In this document: piece after piece, positions 48,433 through 58,780 of the stretch
Layout of the letters: each line of letters opens with the position of its first letter
Numbering within the stretch: position 1 is the stretch's first letter
NCBI GenBank assembly: GCA_014825775.1
Contig: MVAQ01000027.1
Coordinates: 1 to 64,000 of the forward strand
Direction: 5' to 3'
Source of the DNA: Krasilnikovozyma curviuscula
Taxonomy: Eukaryota > Basidiomycota > Tremellomycetes > Cystofilobasidiales > Mrakiaceae
DNA: 64,000 nucleotides
Notes under the pieces: generated by a model
The model's input: only the letters and a program-made list of their open reading frames with translations
Databases searched by the model: none
What the model was told of the DNA's origin: nothing
Made by a program: the position numbers and the translations under genes

Positions 48433-48753
48433 TATTGGAGTATTTCATGGCTGGGAGGTATATATATCATATAGTAATAATAGGTTGATAATTTCGCTCC
48501 TCTTTTGGTATCTCACCACACCTTTTATTCTTCTGTGCACTGTACCTGTCAGTTCTCTTTCCTTTTAAAAAAAAAAGATTTCAACTGGAAGGTGTTAGTG
48601 GAAAAACAACAGATTCGAGAGATGATGATCAACAGCCACCAGAAATACCACCACCCTGTTGCGCAGTTGCACTTGCCCACCCACAGCACCACTTCCTCTT
48701 CAAATCCTTTACTCAACCTCTTCCTTACTCTCACGACAGACTGGACGATAGCA
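48433..48753. other. Intergenic region upstream of the CFEM-like gene
   Basis: 321 bp. Contains an A-run (about 48568-48578). An overlapping ORF has no recognisable content. Probable transporter terminator and promoter of the next gene. Confidence 0.4.
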
Positions 48754-49919
48754 ATGCATATCTCAAGCTCTCTGGCTGTACTTTCGCTCTTTCTACGTGA
48801 GTCTGAGCTTTTCCTCGCGCAGCACTGCTTCAGTTGAAGAGACTGAATTATATCTTTTCAATATCATCAGTCCCAGCGTCACAAGCGTCCGTAATACCAA
48901 CTTCTGTTATCAAATCAAGGCATGCTGAGCCCATCGAAAACTTCTTGAAGAGCTGGAAAGAGCTTAAACGGCAAACTTCCCCCTCCTCGTCTGTTTCCTC
49001 GTCCTCAGCCTCCACGACGGCTGGTACGACGACCATCGCGAGTGCTAGTTCAACCTCAGCAGCTGCTTCCGGAAGTGCCAGTGGGGGATCATCTACGCCA
49101 GATAACTGTGACTTCGTTTGCTCCGGAATTCAAAACGCTTTGGGGGTGAGTAACTGCAATCCACGTTCATCCGAGTTCCCTCTGCTTACTTTCTTCAACA
49201 GACGTGTTCAGGATCAAATTCAACATGTCTGTGCTCAGATTCCATCTTGAATTCCTTGTGAGTCGTCTTCTGTCGCGCGAGAAAGTAGCAATGGTCTCTG
49301 AATTCTCTCAATTGGCTGCTCGCTTTGCTTTGTGTACCGGATGATGCAGCCTTCAATGCGAGGAGTGCACGTTGTTGTACACCACGACGTCAACGTCTAG
49401 CAGTGTAAATTCAACGATAGCCAATATGCAAACCTCTATCAATTGTGAGTCCTCTTTTGGATTCGACTCCTGTGACATTTTCGCGATCGGCGCGCAGCCT
49501 TTCTTGGTCGAGCCACCCGCCTCCACATCTTGGCCTTTTACTCTTACAGCTCGTACTGATATTCTCCATTTTCTCATCTGATAGCTTACATTGCAACCTG
49601 CGCATCATACTCCTCCCCGGTGCTCCTACCAAACGTCACCGTCTCGTATCCACCAACTAATACTACCTTCCCAACTGCATCCTCCTTCGCCAATTCAAGT
49701 TCACCGATATCAGCTCGTTCATCTACAATGTCAATGAGCTCGTTTATCAGCAGCTCGGCTAGTGGCAGCGCTTCAACGAGAGCTTCATCAACTGGTAGTT
49801 CTGTTCCTATTGGCTCGGCAACGACAACACAGGCCAATGCTGCCAAACAGACATCCATTGGTGGTTCTCAGATACTGATGTGTCTATTTGCGATCTTGAT
49901 CGGAGGTCTTATGACCTGA
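48754..49919 (+). CDS. CFEM-like, Ser-rich GPI-anchored surface protein
   Basis: A signal peptide (MHISSSLAVLSLFL, then after an intron VPASQASVIPTSV) begins the protein. A short basic/hydrophobic segment and a Ser/Thr/Ala-rich stretch follow. Then a cysteine module is assembled over three exons: NCDFVCSGIQNALG, TCSGSNSTCLCSDSILNSL, QCEECTLLYTT, and a later YIATC. The eight Cys with CxxxC, CxC and CxxC spacing, and the Asp in CLCSD, resemble CFEM domains, where this Asp ligates haem iron. A second Ser-rich region ends in a hydrophobic tail (ILMCLFAILIGGLMT) after small residues (QANAAKQT), a typical GPI signal. CFEM assignment is by pattern and is moderate; a related basidiomycete Cys-rich module is possible. 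Confidence 0.75.
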
Positions 49920-50367
49920 GAATGTCGATCTGGTTGTGTCGATGGATATAATCAGATGCGAGGATCAGTGTTTCTGAGTCTGGAAATTTCGGGACTTGTG
50001 TACCTTCTAGCTCTAAAATGTATCATTATAATACGGTGTTTTACTACTTTCTATCCTAGTGTCTCCTCTTGCTGTAACCCATCACATCACTGGATGTTAT
50101 TCTTTCCTTTCATCTGTCTTTGACGTAGACGAGTAATTAGACTGACAGATTTTATCACAAGTCCTTTGTTTTATTCAAATGGCGTGTGAGGAATCCCCAA
50201 TTTTGATTAAGTCTTTGTTCCACGCTGTTAAATATGATCTCGAGTCAACGCGTCGCGAAATTGAGTCATGACGCGGTACCGGCGCGAGCTGGAACCAACT
50301 CATCAACAAAACTTGCTAGATATCGAGCTTTCAAAACTTTCTCTCAACCAAATCTTTGCTTCCCATA
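49920..50367. other. Intergenic region
   Basis: 448 bp between the GPI-protein gene and a small spliced ORF. No feature supported. Confidence 0.45.
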
Positions 50368-50689
50368 ATGTCCTGCTTCAATGACATCATGCTCACCTTC
50401 AACCATGCTGAACTTCTTGTCGCACATCTTGCCCACTCTCACTCGCTGTACTTGGCCGCTACTCCTGGAGCTGAAAACCGAGCAGTGTCTCCGAAAGACA
50501 CAACTCTAAAAACTCTGAAATCTGAAACGCATGAAGAGGTGAGGATGATGGCTCCACCAACTAGTGAAAAGCAATGTGAGTGATCTCACGGATCTCAAGC
50601 TGGTTCCTAGTTTTGCCACGAACACTAACCGTTTTTCATATGTTGATTCTTATCCCATCTCCCCAGCAGTACAATGTGAAGATATATAG
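50368..50689 (+). CDS. Small spliced ORF, 76 residues, function unknown
   Basis: ATG at 50368 opens MSCFNDIMLTFNHAELLVAH, then LAHSHSLYLAA, followed by a Lys/Thr-rich stretch. A GTGAGT donor after 50575 and a CCCCAG acceptor ending at 50666 join it to a short last exon (SVQCEDI) ending with TAG at 50687-50689. The clean donor, pyrimidine-rich acceptor and protein-like composition support a real gene, but I recognise no family. The His-containing N-terminal helix is the only notable feature. Confidence 0.4.
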
Positions 50690-50919
50690 CATGGACGCAA
50701 ACTGAAATGTGAAGCGAAGAAGTCTGTCGCATCTTTTCCCTCACTTAGTGAAGAGCAGCACTTCTGAAACTCCAAACTTTTCTAGTTTGCGAGACGACAT
50801 CGACTAGCCTGAAAGTCTCTGCCCCTCCTAAATGATCGAGGCACCCGCTCTAACGACGAAGGGCCGGTCAGAGAGATGGAAAACGCAGGTGGAGCACCGG
50901 GGTCGGGGCAAAGGTTGTA

Positions 50920-53900
50920 TTAGTTATATTTGTACCATTTTCTGTACATGTCATTCCTTGCATAGAGCGAAGCATGAGGCAATTGAGTCAATTCATCAAG
51001 AGAAGGCATCAACAAGGGAGACCTAACGGCGCAAGCGTGTTTTCCATCATACTCATGTCGAAACGGACAACCCCTTGAGAACGAGCTCTTCCAATCGAGC
51101 GAACTGTTTACATCAAATTCGTGCACCTGGTAAGTAAAATCTTGCGAAGCAGTATGAATGACTGACTTCTCACCTCAGGAATTGTGCTGCTGTAGGCCTT
51201 GAACGTGTCAACATCACCCTCGCCCACCTTGACGAGCCCTTGAACCAACTCCGCATCACCAGTTTCCATCGGTGTGACCAACACTAACTTTGTTTCACTC
51301 TCTTCTTTATCATCCACCAGATCTACCGAGGTGGTTGAGCTGTGGCCCGAGAAGGTTTCCTCCGTTGAGTTCCCAGACGCTTCAGATGTGTAGTGACTTG
51401 TGTTGGTGAAAGAGTTTAACTGAGACGGCGAGAGCTGCTGCACTAATCCACTAGAATATCGAGTTTTACCGACCTCAGGTCGTTTGTCAGGCTGAAGCGA
51501 CTGGTGTTGATTGTGAAGGTAATGACGATGAGTCAAGACGGCAGAGGTGTCTTCTTCGAACGAACCAACTTCTTCAGCTGTACACGAAGAAGAACGTCGC
51601 CATGCCCAGTGCGCTTTATATGCTGAGCCGAGAGCTGGGGCTGAGAAGCCCAATGAAGGGTTGGTAATAGATGAAGTCAACTGAGCTGACGGGACGTAGA
51701 TTTCAGAATTGAAGACATCGGCCAGGATCTTTATGACTGATGGACTGACATACAGTAGTGAAAGCGAATTGTCAATAAATGAGAGTTACCAATCTAGCAA
51801 AGCTGAGGCTCACTTGTTGATGGGGCCACCGGCGACACAGAGCCTCCTGGGCAACTTCTTCGTTGAAAACGGCTGGAAACCAAGACCAAGTGCTGTGCGT
51901 TTGGGAGGATAGACATCATCGCTAGATCCCAGAGACGTGAATGCGAACGCGACTAGTTTGGAGTAACGGATCCTGAATGACATAAATTGATTCTCGAGAA
52001 GACATCTCGGGTTGGCCCTCAAATCCCCGAATTCTGTTCAAATTATAGAATAAATAAAATCACCAAGTGTGATTTCCAAACCTAGGTTAAAATGGAAAGT
52101 TGCTCACTTACCAGGTTGTCTCACGCCATGCTCAAACTTCAAGATGCCCTTCACGACGCCATGCGGTCTGATCTCCCCTTCAGACCAAGCAAACAGAAAT
52201 AACTTGTCGTCCAAGCCAATACTTCCACCGGGCGCGACAACGTCACAAAGTTGGTGAAAAACCGACCAGTTAGCATTGGCATAGACGTCCCTGAAAAAGC
52301 TCCTCGCGACACCTGCATTTCTGGACGAGAGTGAGGCGACGAACGTTTTTTCGTCCGTTTCCTTTTGGGCGGGATGTGGGTATAGAGTATACGCATGTGA
52401 CGGGCGGTATGTTGAGTTAATAGGCGTGAGAAGGAAATCCAAGTGTGTGGAGAGGGATAGAACAGCGTCTGTTTGTTTGGGTAGGAAGTAAAGGTATGTC
52501 GCAAGTTGATCTGTTGTCCAGGGCGCAACAATACAATTTCCAGAGAAGCCATATCGGTAAATGAAGTAAGCGGAGATTTTTCCGCTGGCATTTCCACCAT
52601 CCTTCTGGACTTGTCCTAGCTTCTCAACAAGGGCGGGAACGTCGTCGTCTCGACCACCTGTAACGACTTTGATGACATCTCTATCCCAACAACTCTGATT
52701 GATGTTCCAAAGACCCATTTCAACAGCAGCTCCTTCATCTTCAATCCCAAACTGCGTTCCATCATTCTCACAAAGAAGACTGAACATGAAAGCGCCCGCG
52801 CTGCCAACCCATCCCGCGGCATCATACGCCTCTGGGTCTTCATGCTTGATCCTCATGATGTGGATACTGGAACGGCTGTAGTTAGCTCTACTGCCGACTT
52901 TTGCCGCTAGGACGTTTGGTGGAAAGTTTTTCTCAAGATATCTGATTTCGGGAAGGGATGATGAATCGAGTGCTGAGAGTGGGGACGGGACGCTAAAGAT
53001 CTCGTCGGAGGGGAGCTGAGAGTGAAGGGAAAGGTGAGGGGAGACGCGGGAGAGGAGTTGTGGGAATTCTCGGGTGAGCCAAACAGTCATCGTCTAGAGC
53101 CAATCAAAGCTGTGTCAGCATCGAATTTGTGAAGTCTACAAGTAGAGGTGTCATCGCAAACACACCATAGCCGCACCGGAAATAGCAACGACTCTGGAAA
53201 GGTCAAATTGTTCTCTGAGACGCAGCATAACCTCGTCTGTTGAGATGCAGAGATGTTAGAAGTTAGAAGGACCGGGCGACAGCAAATCAGTAGTTTGCCT
53301 ACCTAGAGCTTTGATCCAGACCTCGACACTAGAGAGTCAAAGTCAAGTCAGCATACAAAAGAGTGATAAAGGGGTTTATCAACAGGGCATACGGAACGTG
53401 AATGGCTACCTCGCCGTCTGAGTTGTTCAGGTGATGGACTCCACCCGACAGCCTATTGGGGTGACAGAGTGTCAGTTTTCAATGGCCATACTCGAGATAT
53501 CCAAATACCCTTAAGCATTCCAAACTTCTGATCTAATCTCACCGATCAGTGAACAAGGTATCTGGGGTCCTGGGGGCGACACATCCAGCATAATCCAACG
53601 GAACGATGAAAGGTCTTCTCACTAGGTCGACGAGCGAAAACTGTGCTCTCCTGCCCCATCCTCCGAGATGGCTCAAGCTCTAATTCACGTTTCAAAAACC
53701 TTATTCTTTCCAACGGTGAGAGAATCCACCACGATCACCGATTTCGTTTCCCTTACAAACATGAAACGACTCACTGAAGCTGCGGTAAGACATCGTCCAA
53801 TCTAATCGAGACGAATCCGACAGCCTGAAGATCACCATCAAGTACCACAGCCGTCAACGTCTCAATTGAGAGCTCGAAACCGAGGAAAAGTGGGCAGGAA

Positions 53901-53923
53901 GTGGTTGAAATGGGAGGAATCAT
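50920..53923 (-). CDS. Xylulokinase-like FGGY-family protein with degenerate active-site motifs
   Basis: Overall alignment follows eukaryotic xylulokinase (XYLB): N-terminal CPLFLGFELSIETLTAVVLD, GGVHHLNNSD, VEVWIKALDEVMLRLREQFD, LDSSSLPEIRYLEKNF, EDPEAYDAAGWVGSAGAFMF, SAYFIYRYGFSGNCIVAPW, then C-terminal LVAFAFTSLG, RLCVAGGPINK, IKILADVFNSEIYVP and PALGSAYKAHWAWRR. Several signature positions differ. The first-strand Asp is Glu (GFELS). The QQHG substrate loop after SGAG reads SGAAMTMTVWLT. The GDN catalytic-Asp motif reads WTTDQ, and SLGTSDT reads SLSTHLDFL. I infer a pseudoenzyme or altered specificity. The C-terminal extension (about 100 Ser/Thr-rich residues, then VHEFDVNSSLDWKSS to RKWYKYN) is beyond the usual length. 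N-terminal exon borders near 53.4-53.8 kb are uncertain. Confidence 0.82.
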
Positions 53924-55294
53924 AATTCACTGAGACCAAAGGTGGGTTCTGTTGAGCCTAGATGAGGAAGCTAGAGGGTGGGTATAGGCTTCGAGTAAAC
54001 AGCAGAATTTTGGCGGGTGTCGATGTAGGGATCAGGAAGGGAAGAGGAAACAAGGGAGGAAGATACGAGAGGACCGGGACTTGAGGGCGGTGAAACACAG
54101 GGTATGACCAGCTGAAGCCCTGAGACCTGTCAAATACCGTTACACCAGGGAACTATTTACCTTCCTATCCTAATATCGAAAAATGTTTAGAACATCCTTC
54201 CGAAACGCTGTTGAGCACTGTCCATCAGGCCAAGGCTACCTTCGCAGCCCTTCGGAGTTGAAGCCTTTTTCCCACTTGACGCTTGGACCTTATGTTGACC
54301 ATTAGTAAAAGTGAATGAAGGCCTTAAGGAGGAGATGACCTGATCTGTTGACGCTGGAATGTTGCTGACGCTGGCTATAGATCCGCTGATATGAGAGCTC
54401 ACAGTGGGGCAGGCTTCTTGATGAACAACTGAGATTATTCCTTGTCAGAATTGGCCACATCTACATACTAAAACAGTTGTAATAAGTCTGAGTACAGTCC
54501 ATCAAGACCTATCTGTTGTCTAAAGACATCAATGCCAGATTTGAAGCAGCCCCTCTAGAGAAAGGAAACGTCAATGCAGCAGAACAGGCAGATCAGTAAA
54601 CAAGGGCATGTCAACAGCTCTCTGTTTCGACAACTCTCTGCAGCAGTGAAATGTGGATTTGATCAAAAAGTGTTGGATAGAGAAGTCATGGTTAGTAGCG
54701 ACTCTCTTCTGGTCTCCTTCCCCAGGGAGAAAAATGGCGTTAATCGCAGAATCCTATCATTTTTGCCATCTCTTCGACATTTTCACTTACAACAATGGTG
54801 TCTCTGCATTGTAGATACTATAAATATGGAGAATCAGATTACTGGACATCCTGAGACCTCTACTTTACCAGAAGATTGTATCTTCACCACAATGGTCTTC
54901 TTCGGCGCCCCTCTTCGCGTCTAAATTGAACGCAGGGGACATCACAAAAACCCATTTAAAGTCGCGTACCCAATGAATCTCTGCCATACTTCATAAGTCC
55001 GGGGCGCAGCTCACAGAGCAAAACGAAAGAGCTTCCTAAGGCGCCTTCGTGGGCTGGCGCATGTTGTGAGGGACGAAACCATTGCCTCATACCTTCTGTC
55101 AATCTATTGATGCTCCTAAATCAAGGGCGGGCGGCAGTCCCCGCTGATGACGTTTCTTCGTTAGAACCATATTCTTTCCGAGAAGCTTTCGGGAAAGCTA
55201 GCAGTTTACGACACAACTTGAATAAGCTATCTGTTTCACATCTACTGTAAAACATCTCTTAAAAAACGCGCAACTGCTGAAGAATTGCCAATGA
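53924..55294. other. Largest gene-poor gap, with one weak candidate gene
   Basis: 1.37 kb with no firmly supported gene. A possible small spliced gene lies at 54187-54505 (listed separately). A 116-codon plus-strand ORF at 54574-54924 has no recognisable content. The left end holds the promoter of the FGGY gene. Confidence 0.45.
54187..54505 (-). CDS. Possible small spliced gene, Cys-containing N-terminus and Ser-rich tail
   Basis: An ATG (about 54503-54505) opens MDCTQTYYNCF, then a GTATGT donor and a CTCAG acceptor bounding an intron of about 41 nt. The second exon continues VHQEACPTVSSHISGSIASV and runs Ser/Thr-rich to a TAA at 54187-54189 (ending QRFGRMF). The joined frame has three evenly spaced Cys and no stops. 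A TAG lies two codons upstream of the ATG unless another acceptor is used, so a longer N-terminus is possible. No family recognised; it may be chance. Confidence 0.3.
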
Positions 55295-56294
55295 TCACGA
55301 TGCTTGGTGCGTTGGTACAGCTTTAGGTGGTTCTGCATCAACGGCAGAGCTGCCCTTTGACTTGTCTTCGTAGAATGCTTTGTACTCCTTCCACAGTTTG
55401 TCCAATGATTTTTGAGTCAACTCCTCGAACCATTCGTCTTTCCACTTCTTCTTCCCAAGTTTGGAGTTGATTTCTGAACAGATTTCCGGCCTTACTTCAT
55501 TGGTGAGATGTAGGAGGAAGAGGCCTGTGGTTTCACTGATCACAGTTACAAGCATACAAGTTAACAGAGCTATCTCTAAAAACGCTTTTGAGATCCCGCT
55601 ACACCCATCCACCGGTGAATTGTACTTACTAAGAGTTTGTCCAATGATCACCTTCACCCAGTTTCTTCCAATGCTTCGCTCCGAGATCACATTTCAGCCG
55701 ACACCAGTCGCTCAGTCCCTCGATCCACCAGCCCGGGCAGCCATCCCCGCTGTTTTGAACAACATGAACAGCCTCATGTAAAAGCACACCAGAGATCTCC
55801 CTTGCACGATCTGCATCGTTGTCTAGCCTGTCGCTCTGGGCGGCGATGTAAGCGCTCGAGAAGACGATGGTTGCATTAGACGTGTAAGCAACTCCACCGT
55901 CCGTGGGTGAGACCACCAGAGAAACTACAGATGGGTGAGAGACTGGGAAGGGGATGGACAGAAGCTTGTAGATCGCAGTGAGGTGATTGGTGAAGAGTTC
56001 ATCCGGTGAAGGGAACAGCTTGACGAACAGCTTTGTACCCGCATCAGGCGGTGAGGGTAGGAGAATTGTCGTGATGACCTGATTACGAGTCTCAAGCTTT
56101 AAAGGAGTACAGTCTCCTGTAAAAGCCAACAGCAGGATCAGATCAGGGAACGCATTTCCACGTCATTCCTTACAGAGAATAAGAGAGGACCAACCAGTCG
56201 ATAGATCGCTTCGTGCAACCAGTGTCTTAAACCGTTGTTTCTCTGGGAAGTCTCTATCCACAGCTGGTTCTTCTTGTTGATCTTCTTCATTCAT
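55295..56294 (-). CDS. BSP-family (PF04450) HExxH metallopeptidase-like protein
   Basis: The plant basic secretory protein family resembles zinc metallopeptidases. The core reads GVAYTSNATIVFSSAYIAA, the zinc motif GVLLHEAVHVVQNSG (HExxH), then GCPGWWIEGLSDWCRLKCDL, where the Glu/Asp after the loop occupies the third-ligand region. The joined exons HWTNS and YETTGLFLLHLTNE continue the family pattern across an intron near 55513-55629. The C-terminal helices (WKDEWFEELTQKSLDKLWKE) precede a short Lys/Ser-rich tail. Unlike plant members it has no signal peptide (start MNEEDQQEEPAVDRDFPEK), so it is probably intracellular. The start gives a short acidic N-terminus. It diverges from SDHAF3 with 193 bp between starts. 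Confidence 0.85.
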
Positions 56295-56487
56295 TTCTTA
56301 AGCAGGTTGCGATTTTGAAAAAGTTGGCCCAAATGGCCGGCAAGGAGTAGGAAGTTATCGCTCTGGATTTTCCTGACGTTTGGTCGACTCAACCCACGAA
56401 ACCGTCTCGATCAAACAAATCTCGTCAAAACCACTTTGTTGTGTATTGCATCAACCTTTTTTTTAGTAATCGCTAAAGCCGAGAAGA
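56295..56487. promoter_or_regulatory. Short divergent promoter, BSP protein / SDHAF3
   Basis: 193 bp separate two divergent start codons, so both core promoters must lie here or overlap the genes. A minus-strand ORF of 110 codons (56411-56743) crosses this interval and SDHAF3 exon 1, but it is best explained as antisense noise. Confidence 0.5.
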
Positions 56488-57178
56488 ATGAGAGCAGCAG
56501 CAGTTTTAAGAGCGTAAGTGCTCTACTTCCACCTGCAGCACGACGAAATGGTTGGCCTAATGTTTGAATTCTGTCGACCTTGTCCCAGTGCCAGCGCAGA
56601 TGTGATGAAGAAGGCTTCACAAAGTCTACTGCCTCCTCTTCCGTGGGTTGATTCTCAAAAATCTTGAGCTTAGCAGTTCCATTGGCTGAATTTTGATTTT
56701 CCGCTTGAACGGCAGATTGTATCGAAGACTCCTGAGGGCTCACAGGGCACTACCGTTAGAAATGAGGTCTTTGGGTGATATGTATGTAAAAGATGGTACG
56801 TCTAATCTTCAGGTCCTAGCTTGAATCATTGCTTCTAACAGAGTCATTTTGGCTTTCTTTCTGATCATGGATATGCACCCCCTTTACCCTCATGTAACAG
56901 AGTTCCGAAGACATGCAACAGCAGACAATCCCATGCACATTATTGGTTTCCTCTCGCAATGGAAGGTGTACCTCGACTCGATCGAAGAAGGTGGTGAATT
57001 CAGAGGGCAGAAGCTGGACATGACGGTGTTTGAGAAGATGAGCAATGAGCAGGTGGGACAGCTGTATGAGCTTATGCAGGAGACGAAGCAGTTGTATAAG
57101 CCGCAGGAAGCGGCAGATGCGTCAACGACGGAGGGTGAAGATGCGACAGCGACGGCGACGAGTGAGAAGTCATCTTAA
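56488..57178 (+). CDS. SDH7: Succinate dehydrogenase assembly factor 3 (ACN9/SDHAF3), three exons
   Basis: A mitochondrial matrix LYR-motif protein that protects the Fe-S subunit of succinate dehydrogenase during assembly. Exon 1 (56488-56513) encodes MRAAAVLRA. Intron 1 runs 56514-56715. Exon 2 (56716-56795) gives [20 protein letters not shown], then DMYVKD, with the defining LYR motif. Intron 2 runs 56796-56900. Exon 3 gives [57 protein letters not shown] and a Thr/Glu-rich tail ending EKSS. Each join preserves frame and the family pattern, so the model is firm. Only exon 3 is visible as a long open frame. Symbol after the yeast gene. Confidence 0.92.
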
Positions 57179-57467
57179 CTTAATATTGGAACGCCGAGTG
57201 CATTTTTATCAATATTTAAGCTATCATTTATGAACAACCTTTGGTAAATGGGACAGGCAAGTCTGCTGAGTCGCATGCCATCAACACGCACATTACGAAG
57301 GCGAAATCTAATGTAGGACGAACCCAATTAGCACCGGGCTGTTACAACAAGTAAGAGGAAAGAATTCCATGTTGTCTATTGAAACTTTCAACTCGACTTG
57401 TTGTGAAAATGCGCCATCTCGCCCCTATCACTGAGCTGCACTCAACTCCCAAAGCCTTACTTTCACC

Positions 57468-58435
57468 ATGTCTACCGATGTCGCCTATATCGAGTGAGTC
57501 ACTGAATTTGTTAAAGAGCCATTGATCCCAACTAAGCAGGATTATTCGTCGTAGATCTCTCATGGGTATCCACCGTGAGTTCTCAACCTAACGGATCTCG
57601 TGGTCTCACCAGCCAAACTGACCACCTTTTCACCCCATGTTTCCCCAATCCAGCTGACTTCCCAAAGAAGGGAATTAACTTTATCGACTTCCTCCCAATC
57701 TTAAGAAACCCAAAGGCCTTCGAGATGCTGTTGACCCATATCACCAACCATATTTATACGTCGACTTTGCCAAAGACGATTGCTGCTGGTGAAGAGAGAA
57801 AGGTCGATGTTGTTGTCGGATTGGATGCTAGAGGTTTCTTGCTTGGGTGAGCTCGAACCTGACTTGGGTACTTATTAATCGAACACATAGGGCACGATAA
57901 ACTGATAATTTTTCGGCTGCGCACGGGTATTTGATTGACGTCGGCTCTCAGACCTACTCTTGCTCTGAGGTTGGGAGCTGCTTTTGTTCCAGTTCGTAAA
58001 GCTGGTAAGCTTCCAGGTGACTGTGTCAAGGTCGAGTATGCTCTCGAGTACGGAAGCGTGAGTTGCCTGCGCTTGTGTTCATATCCCAGAGTTTCTGCTG
58101 ATTGGCTTTGCTATCATTTCGTGAATGTGGACTGTGCAACATTCAGGATGCTTTCGAACTCCAAAAGGATGCTATCAAGCCAGGTCAGACCGTCATCGTG
58201 ATTGATGATCTGATCGCCACTGGTAAGTCGACCAACTTGCCGTGACAGCGAACGGCGTCGTACTGACTGCGTAACTACTTTCATCTGCCTAGGTGGATCT
58301 GCTTCTGCTGCTGGTGCATTGGTCAAGCAGTGCGGTGGAAAGGTCATCGAATACATCTTCGTCGTTGGAATTCCTTTCCTGAAGGGAGCCGACAAGTTGG
58401 ATGCTCCTTCCTACTGGATGATCAACGCCGATTAA
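57468..58435 (+). CDS. APT1: Adenine phosphoribosyltransferase
   Basis: Purine salvage enzyme: adenine plus PRPP gives AMP. Exon 1 encodes [10 protein letters not shown] second small exon encodes SLMGIH and joins [34 protein letters not shown] and [20 protein letters not shown] are the APRT-specific segments. [11 protein letters not shown] and [20 protein letters not shown] follow across introns. The PRPP-binding loop is [18 protein letters not shown]. The end ([12 protein letters not shown]) precedes TAA at 58433-58435. Length is close to the usual 180-190 residues. Five introns inferred, two of them before residue 20. Confidence 0.95.
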
Positions 58436-58780
58436 GCTCAGTTGGTGTTTCGAAAGGTTTGACGGTGTGGTTTGGTCGAGTTGGGGACGTCTGCTTCAGA
58501 CGGCGTCGCAATCATGTTGTGCGCTTTCAACAGCATTTTCCACATATTTCTTTGGGTTAAACAGAGCAAAGGCATTGTACTCGGTCCGATTCTACTAGAT
58601 TTCTCAGTCTTCCTTTTCGAAGCGGAGTTCGCAAGCAACCGAATACAACAAGGGGTTTTACTCACGTTTCACGCTTGCTACTGCGTGACAGGGAGGCCTG
58701 AGCTCAGCTCAACCTCCATCAGCATACCGTAAAATCTTTCCCTGGACTATAGGAATTCACTCAAACATCTCCCAGGCCCT
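58436..58780. other. Intergenic region between APRT and the Byr4-like gene
   Basis: 345 bp, no gene supported. It contains the APRT 3' end and the probable promoter of the next gene. Confidence 0.45.

Noticed and set aside
54574..54924. Plus-strand ORF of 116 codons in the 53.9-55.3 kb gap
   Set aside because: No recognisable motif, no splice-linked exons, and random-looking composition.
56411..56743. Minus-strand ORF of 110 codons
   Set aside because: It lies antisense to SDHAF3 exons 1-2, crosses the divergent promoter and has no family resemblance. The plus-strand SDHAF3 model explains the region.
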